32,862 nt of DNA. Origin: Acidobacteriota bacterium (GTDB taxonomy: Bacteria > Acidobacteriota > Thermoanaerobaculia > Multivoradales > J023). Under the pieces are notes generated by a model. The model was not told the DNA's origin and did no database searches. It was given only the letters and a program-made list of their open reading frames with translations. Shown here one piece after another: positions 1 to 7,572 of the stretch (positions are counted from its first letter, which is position 1; each line of letters begins with the position of its first letter). The stretch is taken from NCBI GenBank assembly GCA_003697015.1, contig RFGL01000190.1, forward strand, positions 1-32,862. Reading direction: 5' to 3'. The position numbers and the translations under genes were made by a program.

Positions 1-702
<702 letters not shown>

Positions 703-751
703 GCGACGCGCCGGCGCGAGACCGGCGGCCCCACCAACAACGGGGACGGTA

Positions 752-757
752 TAGAAT
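752..757 (+). promoter_or_regulatory. -10-like hexamer TAGAAT, possible leaderless start
   Basis: TAGAAT (inside TATAGAAT) ends 9 nt before the ATG at 767, and no Shine-Dalgarno sequence separates them. A transcript starting 7-10 nt after this hexamer would begin at or next to the ATG. No clear -35 is visible in the GC-rich upstream DNA. Inferred from position and sequence only. Confidence 0.45.
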
Positions 758-766
758 CCCGCGACC

Positions 767-1030
767 ATGAGCGATCTTCGTCAAGCCCTCGTCTTCGCCC
801 TGGAGAAATACCCCGAGCGCGTCGAGCTGATCGCCGTCGAGGAGCTGCTCCTCGACAGCGCGCGCCAGAACGAGCGCCGGCCGGCCTACGTCAAGCTGGC
901 GGTCCCCGACGAGCTGGTCAAGGCGCTGCGCGGCCCGGCGAGCAAGCGCCAGGACGTCGTCGCCCTGGTGCGCATCCCGCAGGCGGTCGCCGAGCGCGCC
1001 GACAGCCGCATCATCCTGCCCGGCGAATGA
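767..1030 (+). CDS. Small conserved-looking protein of unknown function
   Basis: This 87-residue acidic soluble protein starts MSDLRQALVFALEKYPERV and is rich in helix-forming Leu, Glu and Ala. I do not recognise the family and see no Cys pairs, signal peptide or membrane segment. It is probably real: its codons end mostly in G or C like its neighbours, it starts just after a -10-like element, and its stop overlaps an ATG of the following frame (ATGA at 1027-1030). The start of the next gene, 17 nt after this stop, suggests co-transcription with the YggX-like iron protein. A related role is possible but nothing in the sequence shows it. Confidence 0.65.
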   Translation: MSDLRQALVFALEKYPERVELIAVEELLLDSARQNERRPAYVKLAVPDELVKALRGPASKRQDVVALVRIPQAVAERADSRIILPGE

Positions 1031-1047
1031 GCCACCGAGGAGACCCG

Positions 1048-1311
1048 ATGTCCGACGCCCCCCCCACCACCACCGTCTCCTGTGCCCGCTGCGCCCGGAC
1101 GGCGCCGGCTGCCCGCGACGTCGCCTACGGCGGCAAGGTCGGCGAGGAGATCCGCGCCAGGATCTGCGACGACTGCTGGCAGGAATGGCAGCATGCCGAA
1201 GTCATGGTCATCAACGAGCTGCGGCTCAACTTCATGGATCCCGAATCCCTCGACGTCCTCATCCGTCACATGCGCGAGTTCCTGATGCTCGACGACCCCG
1301 GCGATGGCTGA
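1048..1311 (+). CDS. Fe(2+)-trafficking (YggX-like) protein with four-Cys ribbon
   Basis: The C-terminal half, WQEWQHAEVMVINELRLNF followed by a helix ending MREFLML, matches the core of YggX-type Fe(II)-trafficking proteins, whose E. coli member has WAQWQHKQTMLINEKKLN. That family is linked to iron supply and protection of Fe-S clusters from oxidants in the cytosol. The N-terminal half differs: CARC (Cys12, Cys15) and CDDC (Cys40, Cys43) form a likely zinc- or iron-binding ribbon, whereas E. coli YggX has one conserved Cys. I chose the ATG at 1048 because GAGGAG lies 5 nt upstream. The ORF-track ATG at 1027 would add seven residues and has no such site. Length is 87 aa, close to the family's roughly 90. 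Confidence 0.8.
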   Translation: MSDAPPTTTVSCARCARTAPAARDVAYGGKVGEEIRARICDDCWQEWQHAEVMVINELRLNFMDPESLDVLIRHMREFLMLDDPGDG

Positions 1312-1350
1312 GAACGCCGGCCCCGCCCGCCGACAATCCGCGGATCCCCG

Positions 1351-2130
1351 GTGAGCGTCCACCCCCCTTCCGCCTCCCATCGCCGCGGAATCCTCCACCG
1401 CTTGCGCCACCTGCCGCCGCGCCTTTGGGGGCGGCTGGCGGTGCTCGCCGCCCTGCTCGCCGGCGGCCTGTTGCTGCTGCGCTGGCCGCCGGTGGCCGAC
1501 CAGCTGACGGAAGAGAACGTCCGCGCGGTCCTCGAGCGGCTGAGCGGCTCGTGGTGGGCGCCCCTGGCACTGATCGCGCTCTACGTCGCCGGCGCGCCCC
1601 TCGGCCTGCCGGTGAGCCCGATGGTCTTCGCCGGCGGAGCGGTCTTCGGCGCCGGCGCCGGCACCCTCTACAACGTCGTCGGCCTGCTGCTCGGCGCCGG
1701 CCTGAGCTTCGCCGTCGCCCACCGCCTGGGGCGGGACGTCGTCGCCCACCTGGTCGGCACCCGCAGCCTGCAACGGGCCGAGCGGGTTTTCGACCGGCGC
1801 GGCTTCTGGCCCCTGGTGCAGATCCGTTTCGTGCCCCTGCCCTTCGCCCTGGTCAACTACGGTGCCGCCCTCGCCGGGGTCAAGCCGCGGCTCTTCATCC
1901 CGGCGACGGCGGCCGGCATCCTGCCGACGACCGTCATGCACACCTTCTTCGCCGCCTGGCTGGCGCGGGCGCCGGCGGGACAGCGACGCGAAGTCCTGCT
2001 GTGGTACGCCGCGGTATGGGCGGCGGCGGCCTTCCTCACCACCCTGCCCACCCTGCGCCAGAATCTGCGCCGGCGCCGGCGCTATCGCGAGCTCACGGCG
2101 CGTCGCCGGGCGCGGCGCGGCCCCGGTTGA
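1351..2130 (+). CDS. TVP38/TMEM64 (VTT domain) family membrane protein
   Basis: This 259-residue inner-membrane protein has a basic N-terminus, a hydrophobic segment at about residues 30-48, and a VTT-type core with GAPLGLPVSPMVFAGGAVFG, then a long glycine-rich hydrophobic stretch ending LSFAVAHRLGRDVV. This resembles the SNARE-associated/DedA-like superfamily, thought to act in lipid movement or envelope homeostasis. The motif FDRRGFWPLVQIRFVPLPF followed by NYGAALAGV is also characteristic. The C-terminus is strongly basic (RRRRRYRELTARRRARRG) and probably cytoplasmic. Translation starts at GTG 1351, 39 nt after the iron-protein stop. No strong Shine-Dalgarno is visible, so a nearby alternative start is possible. 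Confidence 0.82.
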   Translation: MSVHPPSASHRRGILHRLRHLPPRLWGRLAVLAALLAGGLLLLRWPPVADQLTEENVRAVLERLSGSWWAPLALIALYVAGAPLGLPVSPMVFAGGAVFGAGAGTLYNVVGLLLGAGLSFAVAHRLGRDVVAHLVGTRSLQRAERVFDRRGFWPLVQIRFVPLPFALVNYGAALAGVKPRLFIPATAAGILPTTVMHTFFAAWLARAPAGQRREVLLWYAAVWAAAAFLTTLPTLRQNLRRRRRYRELTARRRARRGPG

Positions 2131-2194
2131 GACCCCCTTTCCCGGCGGCGCCGCCCGTCGCGCGCCGCGATCAACGGCCGGGGGGAATCCACGC

Positions 2195-2229
2195 TAGGAT
2201 GATTCTCACCGCCGGCGCGATCCGCCGGC
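2195..2229 (+). promoter_or_regulatory. -10-like TAGGAT and hairpin in the 5' leader of the cytochrome gene
   Basis: TAGGAT (2195-2200) is a plausible -10. It is followed by a perfect inverted repeat, GCCGGCG-cgatc-CGCCGGC (2211-2229, 7-bp stem, 5-nt loop), ending 22 nt before the ATG at 2252. If the promoter is right, the hairpin lies in the leader and could affect mRNA stability or translation. No convincing -35 is visible. Confidence 0.35.
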
Positions 2230-2251
2230 AGGCGACGGAGACCTCGACGCC

Positions 2252-4234
2252 ATGCACAGCGCAGCGACCCGGCTCGGCTCAACCGCCTGCACCCTGAGCG
2301 TGCTCGCCCTGCTCGCCGCCGGCGACGCGGCCGCCGGCGATGCGGCCGCCGGCGGCGCCTACGTCGCCGACCAGGCCTGCGCCTCCTGCCACCGCGACCT
2401 GTGGGACAGCTACCAGGAGGTGGGCATGGCCAGATCGTTCTTCCGCCCATCGCCGGCCACCGCGATCGAGGACTTCTCCGGCGACGGCTTCTTCCACCGC
2501 CCGTCCCAGCGCCACTACGCGATGCGATTGGAAGGGGAGCGCTACGTCTTCCATCGCCACCAGCTCGACGACGCCGGCCGGCCCATCCACCGGCTCGAGC
2601 AGGGCGTCGACTGGGTCCTCGGCTCCGGCAACCACGCCCGCACCTACCTCTACCGCACCCCCGGCGGCGAGCTCTACCAGCTGCCGATCGCCTGGTACGC
2701 CCAGGAGGGGCGCTGGGGCATGGCGCCGGGGTACGACCTTCCGGATCACGAAGGCATCGGGCGGCGGGTGCGCCGCGAGTGCATGTTCTGCCACAACGCC
2801 TACCCCGAGCCCTCCCCCGGCGGCGACGGCTATGCCGACCCCCACGTCTACCCGCAGGAGCTTCCCCAGGGCACCGGCTGCCAGCGCTGCCACGGCCCCG
2901 GCGCCGCCCATCTCGCCGCCGCCCTCGATCCCGGCGCCCCGCCGGGGTTGCTCCGCGCCACCATCGTCAACCCCGGTCGCCTGAGCCGCCAGCGCCAGCG
3001 CGACGTGTGCTACGGCTGCCACCTGCAACCGGCGGTAGCCCTGCCCGGCGTACGCCGCTTCGGCCGCGGCGACTACTCCTTCCGCCCGGGCGACGACCTC
3101 GCCGACTACCAGGTGCACGTCGACGTGGTCGAGAGCCATGGCGCACGCGAGGAGCGCTTCGAGATCAACCACCACCCGTACCGCCTCGAGCAGAGCCGCT
3201 GCTTCGTCGCCAGCGGCGGTGCCCTCGGCTGCCTGACCTGCCACGATCCCCACCGCAAGGTGCCGCCGCAGGAGCGCGCCGCCCACTTCCGCGCCGCCTG
3301 CCTCACCTGCCACGCGAGCGACGCCTGCACCCGCCACCCGACGGCCGAGAGCGCGCCGGCGACGGCCGACGACTGCGTCGCCTGCCACATGCCGAAACGC
3401 CGCCCGCGCGACGTCGTCCACGTGGTGATGACCGACCACCGCATCCGCCGCACGCCCGGCGGCCCCGAGCTCCTCGCCATGCTGCCGGAATACGAACCGG
3501 CGATCGTCGACGTGCGCTTCTACCAGCCCGAGCGGGCGCCGGCCGGCAAGCTCGGGCAACTGTACCTGGCCGCCACCGTCGTCCGCGCCGGCGGCACCAC
3601 CACCGATCGGCTGGCCGCCCTCCTGGCCGAGCTCCACCCCCGAGCCCTCGATCCCTACCTCGATCTCGCCCGCGGCCTGCTCCACCAGCAGCGCTTCGAC
3701 GACGCCGTCCGGGTGCTGTCCGATCTGCTCGAGCGCGCGCCCGAGCATCCGCGGATCCTCGAGTGGCTGGGCACCGCCCGCGCCGGCCAGAACCGGCTCG
3801 AGGAGGCCGAAGCCCTCTATCGCCGCGCCCTGGTCCACGCTCCCGAGCGGCCCGAGCTGCACTTCAACCTCGGCTGGCAGCTCCTCATCCGGGATCGCCC
3901 TGCCGCCGCCGGCCGCGCCTTTGAGCGCGCCGTGGCTCTGCGGCCGAACATGACCAACGCCTGGTTTCATCTCGGCAACGCCCGCGCCGCCGAGGGCCGG
4001 CTCGAGCCCGCCGTCGAGGCTTACCTCCGCGCCCTCGCCCTCGACCCGCGCCACGCGCGGGGTTACCTCGCTCTCGCCCGCGTCCTCACCGCCCTCGAAC
4101 GGCGCCAGGAGGCCGAGCGCTATCTGCGCCACGGCCTCGACCTCGTGCCCCGACCGCAGGCCATCCGCCGCGCTCTGGCGGAGCTCGCCGCGTCGTCCGC
4201 GGATGCCGCCGGGCCGGAGGACGGCTCGAGATGA
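2252..4234 (+). CDS. Seven-haem cytochrome c with C-terminal TPR domain
   Basis: The 660-aa product begins with a hydrophobic signal region (STACTLSVLALLAAG) and carries seven CxxCH haem-binding motifs: CASCH (about residue 43), CMFCH (177), CQRCH (210), CYGCH (253), CLTCH (327), CLTCH (350) and CVACH (375). Paired forms such as CLTCHDPH fit the doubled-CXXCH cytochrome class. From about residue 460 to 650 it has tetratricopeptide-like helical repeats (for example HPRILEWLGTARAGQNRLEE). This is a periplasmic electron carrier joined to a protein-binding scaffold, an architecture familiar in Acidobacteriota and Planctomycetes. The redox partner and substrate are not evident. The stop overlaps the next gene's start (ATGA at 4231), so translation with the histidine kinase is probably coupled. 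Confidence 0.9.
   Translation: MHSAATRLGSTACTLSVLALLAAGDAAAGDAAAGGAYVADQACASCHRDLWDSYQEVGMARSFFRPSPATAIEDFSGDGFFHRPSQRHYAMRLEGERYVFHRHQLDDAGRPIHRLEQGVDWVLGSGNHARTYLYRTPGGELYQLPIAWYAQEGRWGMAPGYDLPDHEGIGRRVRRECMFCHNAYPEPSPGGDGYADPHVYPQELPQGTGCQRCHGPGAAHLAAALDPGAPPGLLRATIVNPGRLSRQRQRDVCYGCHLQPAVALPGVRRFGRGDYSFRPGDDLADYQVHVDVVESHGAREERFEINHHPYRLEQSRCFVASGGALGCLTCHDPHRKVPPQERAAHFRAACLTCHASDACTRHPTAESAPATADDCVACHMPKRRPRDVVHVVMTDHRIRRTPGGPELLAMLPEYEPAIVDVRFYQPERAPAGKLGQLYLAATVVRAGGTTTDRLAALLAELHPRALDPYLDLARGLLHQQRFDDAVRVLSDLLERAPEHPRILEWLGTARAGQNRLEEAEALYRRALVHAPERPELHFNLGWQLLIRDRPAAAGRAFERAVALRPNMTNAWFHLGNARAAEGRLEPAVEAYLRALALDPRHARGYLALARVLTALERRQEAERYLRHGLDLVPRPQAIRRALAELAASSADAAGPEDGSR
2315..2354 (+). 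repeat. 15-bp tandem repeat at the signal peptide cleavage region
   Basis: GCCGCCGGCGAYGCG occurs twice in full (2315-2329, 2330-2344) and once in part (2345-2354). It encodes AAGDA repeats just after the hydrophobic core of the cytochrome signal peptide, where slippage could change the length of the linker before the first haem site. Confidence 0.75.
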
Positions 4235-6045
4235 TCGGGCCCGACCGGGCGTTCCTGCGCCGCCAGCCGCTGCTCGTCGCCAGCCTGGTGGTGCTCGCCT
4301 TCTTCGGCGTCCTCTACGCCGTGCCGGCCGAGCTGCGACCGCTCCAGCCGGGAGACGTCGACCACCACGTCAACCTGATCCTCGCTGCCCTGGTCGTCGC
4401 CGCCCTGGCCGGCAACCTGCGCGCCGGCTCGAGCCGCGGCGAGCGGCGCTACTGGGCCGGACTCGCCCTCGCCTTCGGCTCGTGGCTGCTCACCGAGGCG
4501 ATCTTCGTCGCCCTGCCCCACCTCCAGCAGGCCGTCGGCGCCGCCCTGGCGGGGGACGTCTTCTACCTGTTGTTCTACCTCTTCGCCCTGCTGGCGGCCG
4601 AGGAGCAGCCCCACCGCCCTCCCGCCGGCCGGCCGATGGACGAAGCCGTGCGTTTCGTCAACCGGGCGGGGGCGACGGTCTTCCTCCTCGCGCTCTTGAC
4701 CTACTTCGTATTGATCCCCAGCGCTCTCAACCCCGCCGAATACCGCACCTGGCTGCCCTCCCTGGCGTTGTGGGCGACCCTCGATCTGACCCTCGTCGCC
4801 CGCTACCTGAATCTCGGCCTGGCGGCGCGCGACCAGCCCTGGCGGTCGCACTACCGGCTGTTGGCCCTGGCCTTCGCCTCCTGGGGCCTGATCGACCTGA
4901 TGGACGTCGTCGCCTACGCCGGCGGACCGCGCGTGCCATCGGGGACCGTCGTCGACGTCCTCTGGTTCGGCCCCTTCGCCCTGGTCGTCGCCGCCGTCCT
5001 CCGGTGCCGCTCCGCGACGCCCCCGGCCGGCTGGCTGCAGACGATCCGATGCCAACTCGAGCCGCCGGCACGGCGCCTCCGCCTGCGCCTGGTGGCCTAC
5101 GTCTTCGCCCTGCCCGCCGTCCACTTCGCCGGCTACCAGCTCGGCGTGCTCGATCCCCTGAGCCGCCGGCCGCGGGAGATCTGCGTGGTGGTCTTCCTGC
5201 TGCTTGCCGCCGCCCTGGCGCTGCTCGCCACCACCCTCCAGGCGGCCCTCGCCCGCAGCCAGCACCAGATCGAAACCGCCCGGCGGATGGCGGCGATCGC
5301 CCGCCTCACCGGCGGCCTGACCCACGAGCTCAACAACCTGCTGACGGTGATCTTCATGCACACCAGCCTGCTGCGCGACGAGCTCGACGAGGACGACCCG
5401 CGGCGTACCCGGGTCGAGCAGATCGCCGACACCGCACGGCGGGCGGCGAGCTTCACCGAGCAGCTGGTGACCTTCAGCCGCTCGCGCACGCCGGCGGCGG
5501 AGGTGCTCGACCTCAACCGGACCCTCCAACACACCGCGCGCTTCCTCGAGCCGCTGCTCGGCGAAGACGTCGAGCTGGCCCTCGAGCCGGCGCCGGACCT
5601 GTGGCCGGTGCGCATCGATCCGACCACCGTCGAGGAGATCGTCATGCACCTCGGGGCCAACGCCCGCGACGCCATGCCCGGCGGCGGTCGCCTGCGGCTG
5701 GTCACCGCCAATCGGGATCTGCGCCGCGGGCCGCGCGACGACCTCGGCCTGGCCGCCGGCCGCTACGCCGCCCTCACCGTCGGCCACGCCGCCCGCGACG
5801 GCGGGCGACGGCCCGTCAGCCACCTGGTCAGCCCCTTCTTCGCCACCGGCCTGGAGAGTCCCGCGAGCGCCTCCAGCCTGGCCAAGGTGCACGACCTGCT
5901 CGATCCCTTCGGCGGCCGCGTCCTGGTCGCCGAAGAGCCGGGGGGCAGCATCGCCGTCCACATCCTGCTGCCCCATGCCGACGAGCGGCCGGAGGACGCC
6001 GTCGTCGAAGACGCCGAGCCGCCGCTGGTCAACGCCGGCATCTGA
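4231..6045 (+). CDS. Membrane sensor histidine kinase, catalytic boxes partly degenerate
   Basis: Residues 1 to about 345 hold roughly ten hydrophobic segments, an integral-membrane sensor without a recognised extracytoplasmic domain. A HisKA-type H-box follows, LTGGLTHELNNLLT, with the phospho-accepting His at about residue 365. The N-box is present as LGANARDAMPGGG (Asn about 477). The usual G1 box (DxGxG) is not found: the matching place reads TVGHAARDGG. The F-box survives as PFFAT, but the G2 box (GTGLGL-like) is replaced by a Ser/Ala-rich stretch before AKVHDLLDPFGG. ATP binding or autokinase activity may therefore be weak or lost. There is no linked response regulator. It overlaps the cytochrome gene by 4 bp, so it may sense a redox or respiratory signal (inference). 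Confidence 0.85.
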   Translation: MIGPDRAFLRRQPLLVASLVVLAFFGVLYAVPAELRPLQPGDVDHHVNLILAALVVAALAGNLRAGSSRGERRYWAGLALAFGSWLLTEAIFVALPHLQQAVGAALAGDVFYLLFYLFALLAAEEQPHRPPAGRPMDEAVRFVNRAGATVFLLALLTYFVLIPSALNPAEYRTWLPSLALWATLDLTLVARYLNLGLAARDQPWRSHYRLLALAFASWGLIDLMDVVAYAGGPRVPSGTVVDVLWFGPFALVVAAVLRCRSATPPAGWLQTIRCQLEPPARRLRLRLVAYVFALPAVHFAGYQLGVLDPLSRRPREICVVVFLLLAAALALLATTLQAALARSQHQIETARRMAAIARLTGGLTHELNNLLTVIFMHTSLLRDELDEDDPRRTRVEQIADTARRAASFTEQLVTFSRSRTPAAEVLDLNRTLQHTARFLEPLLGEDVELALEPAPDLWPVRIDPTTVEEIVMHLGANARDAMPGGGRLRLVTANRDLRRGPRDDLGLAAGRYAALTVGHAARDGGRRPVSHLVSPFFATGLESPASASSLAKVHDLLDPFGGRVLVAEEPGGSIAVHILLPHADERPEDAVVEDAEPPLVNAGI

Positions 6046-6054
6046 GCCGCCGGT

Positions 6055-7572
6055 TCAGGGCTCCGACGGCGTCGCCGGATGCCGCGGCGGCTGCTCGATC
6101 AGCAGGTGGAGGAGATTGTTCTGAAAGGTCGGATTGCGCAGGAAGCTGGTGTGGCGGTCGCTGACGAAGAACGTCCAATCCCAGGGGATCGGCGACCGCA
6201 GCCAGCCCGCCGGCCCGCCGGCCAGACGCTCGTCGGCCAGCGCCGAGGCGCGGCTGACGGTACCGTCCCCCGGCCCCATCAAGCCGAGCTCCTCCGGCCC
6301 GTCGAAGACCAGCTCCAACCGGCCGGCGCGACGCAGCACCACCGCCCGCTCCAGGGTCGCGTCGGCGTCGCCGGCGAAGAGCACCAGGGTGGTCGGCGGG
6401 CGGCTGGACGGGTGCTGGTCGAGAGCGGCGTGGAAGCGCCGGCCGCGCTCCAGGGCGGCGGCCATGAAGCCGGCGACGTGCCGGCGGCGGGCGGCGGCGT
6501 CGAGGGACGGATAGAGCCAGGCGAGGAAACGCTCCTGGTCCTCGGCGAAGGGCCCCCAGCCGTTCTCCATCCAGGTGGCGACGTCGTAGAGCGGCGGCGG
6601 CGCCGCCGGCCGGCCGCCTTCGTCGAGCCACAGGAGAGCGTGCTGCGGGCGGGGCAGCATCTGGTAGACCGACGTCAGGGTCGCCGCCAGGGCGGCCTGG
6701 ATGCGCGGCAGGACCGGGTGACCGCGGCCCTGGATCAGGTCGCGCAGCACCTTCATGCTGCCGAAGTTGGGGGTGCCGACCATGATCAGCCGCTCGACGT
6801 CGGGAGAGCCGGCCCAGGTGATCGGCGGCGGCGCGCCGCCGAGTACGTCGCGCGGGCCGTAGCGCAGGTAGTAGCGGGCGACCAGCCCGCCCATCGAATG
6901 GGCGATGACGTCGAAGCGCACCGGCTGCTGCGGCAGGCCGGCGCGGCGCCGCGCCTCGCGCACCTGCTCCCGCGCGTGACCGATGAAACGGCCGAGGGCG
7001 ATGGCGTTGTCCACCCCGTCCTGGCGCCAGTCGTAGGCGAAGGTGAAGACCAGGGGCGCGGCGGGATCGGCCGGCGCCGCTCCCTCGCCGCCGGCGGCCG
7101 CGGCTCCGGAGCCGGGCACCAGCCGATAGCCCGCCCCCGCCAGCAGATTGAGCAGGGTGGCGTAGACGTCGAAGCTGACGTCGGTGACCAGGGCCTCGGC
7201 CCGCACCTGCGCCAGCGGCGCGGTGGCCTCGGCGTCGTCGTCGATATGGCGCAGGTCCTCGGGGCGGGGACGGGCGGGCAGGGCGGCGACGTCGAGGCCG
7301 AAGGCGCGAAAGCCTTCCTCGCGGCCGTAGCTCAGGGCATCCTTGGTGAAGAAGGCCCCCCAGACGATCTTGCCGTCGGCCTGCCGCACCAGCTCGGAGC
7401 CGGCGAAGCCGGGGATGACGATCACCGGATTGCGCTCGGGATTCTGCCGCGCGGCGGCGTAGATGCGGGCGATGTCGGGCCGTGGATAACGCGCCACCAC
7501 GCTCCGCACCGTGCGGCAGCCCGCCAGCAGCAGCACCAGCAACAGAAGGAGAGCGGCCCGGCGGCGGCTCAT
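6055..7572 (-). CDS. LCAT/PGAP1-like alpha/beta-hydrolase lipoprotein
   Basis: The protein has a lipoprotein signal peptide, LLLLVLLLAGC, with the lipobox Cys at about residue 18, so it should be lipid-anchored in the envelope. The fold signature includes NPVIVIPGFAGSELV (oxyanion-hole region), FTFAYDWRQDGVDNA and the nucleophile elbow VIAHSMGGLVARYYLRYG with Ser at about residue 224. These are typical of lecithin-cholesterol acyltransferase/PGAP1-type lipases or acyltransferases. The ORF track extends this frame to 9258, but the first 562 codons only shadow the kinase gene. The true start is the ATG at 7572, overlapping the kinase stop as ATGA, so the two are translationally coupled. The 3' end is 9 bp from the convergent histidine kinase gene. 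Substrate unknown. Confidence 0.85.
   Translation of the reverse strand: MSRRRAALLLLLVLLLAGCRTVRSVVARYPRPDIARIYAAARQNPERNPVIVIPGFAGSELVRQADGKIVWGAFFTKDALSYGREEGFRAFGLDVAALPARPRPEDLRHIDDDAEATAPLAQVRAEALVTDVSFDVYATLLNLLAGAGYRLVPGSGAAAAGGEGAAPADPAAPLVFTFAYDWRQDGVDNAIALGRFIGHAREQVREARRRAGLPQQPVRFDVIAHSMGGLVARYYLRYGPRDVLGGAPPPITWAGSPDVERLIMVGTPNFGSMKVLRDLIQGRGHPVLPRIQAALAATLTSVYQMLPRPQHALLWLDEGGRPAAPPPLYDVATWMENGWGPFAEDQERFLAWLYPSLDAAARRRHVAGFMAAALERGRRFHAALDQHPSSRPPTTLVLFAGDADATLERAVVLRRAGRLELVFDGPEELGLMGPGDGTVSRASALADERLAGGPAGWLRSPIPWDWTFFVSDRHTSFLRNPTFQNNLLHLLIEQPPRHPATPSEP

Noticed and set aside
2279-4132. 617-aa minus-strand ORF opposite the cytochrome
   Set aside because: The plus strand has seven CxxCH motifs and TPRs; the antisense frame has none.
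4120-5976. 618-aa minus-strand ORF opposite the histidine kinase
   Set aside because: It has Gln/Gly/Glu/Val-rich low-complexity composition typical of antisense frames here.
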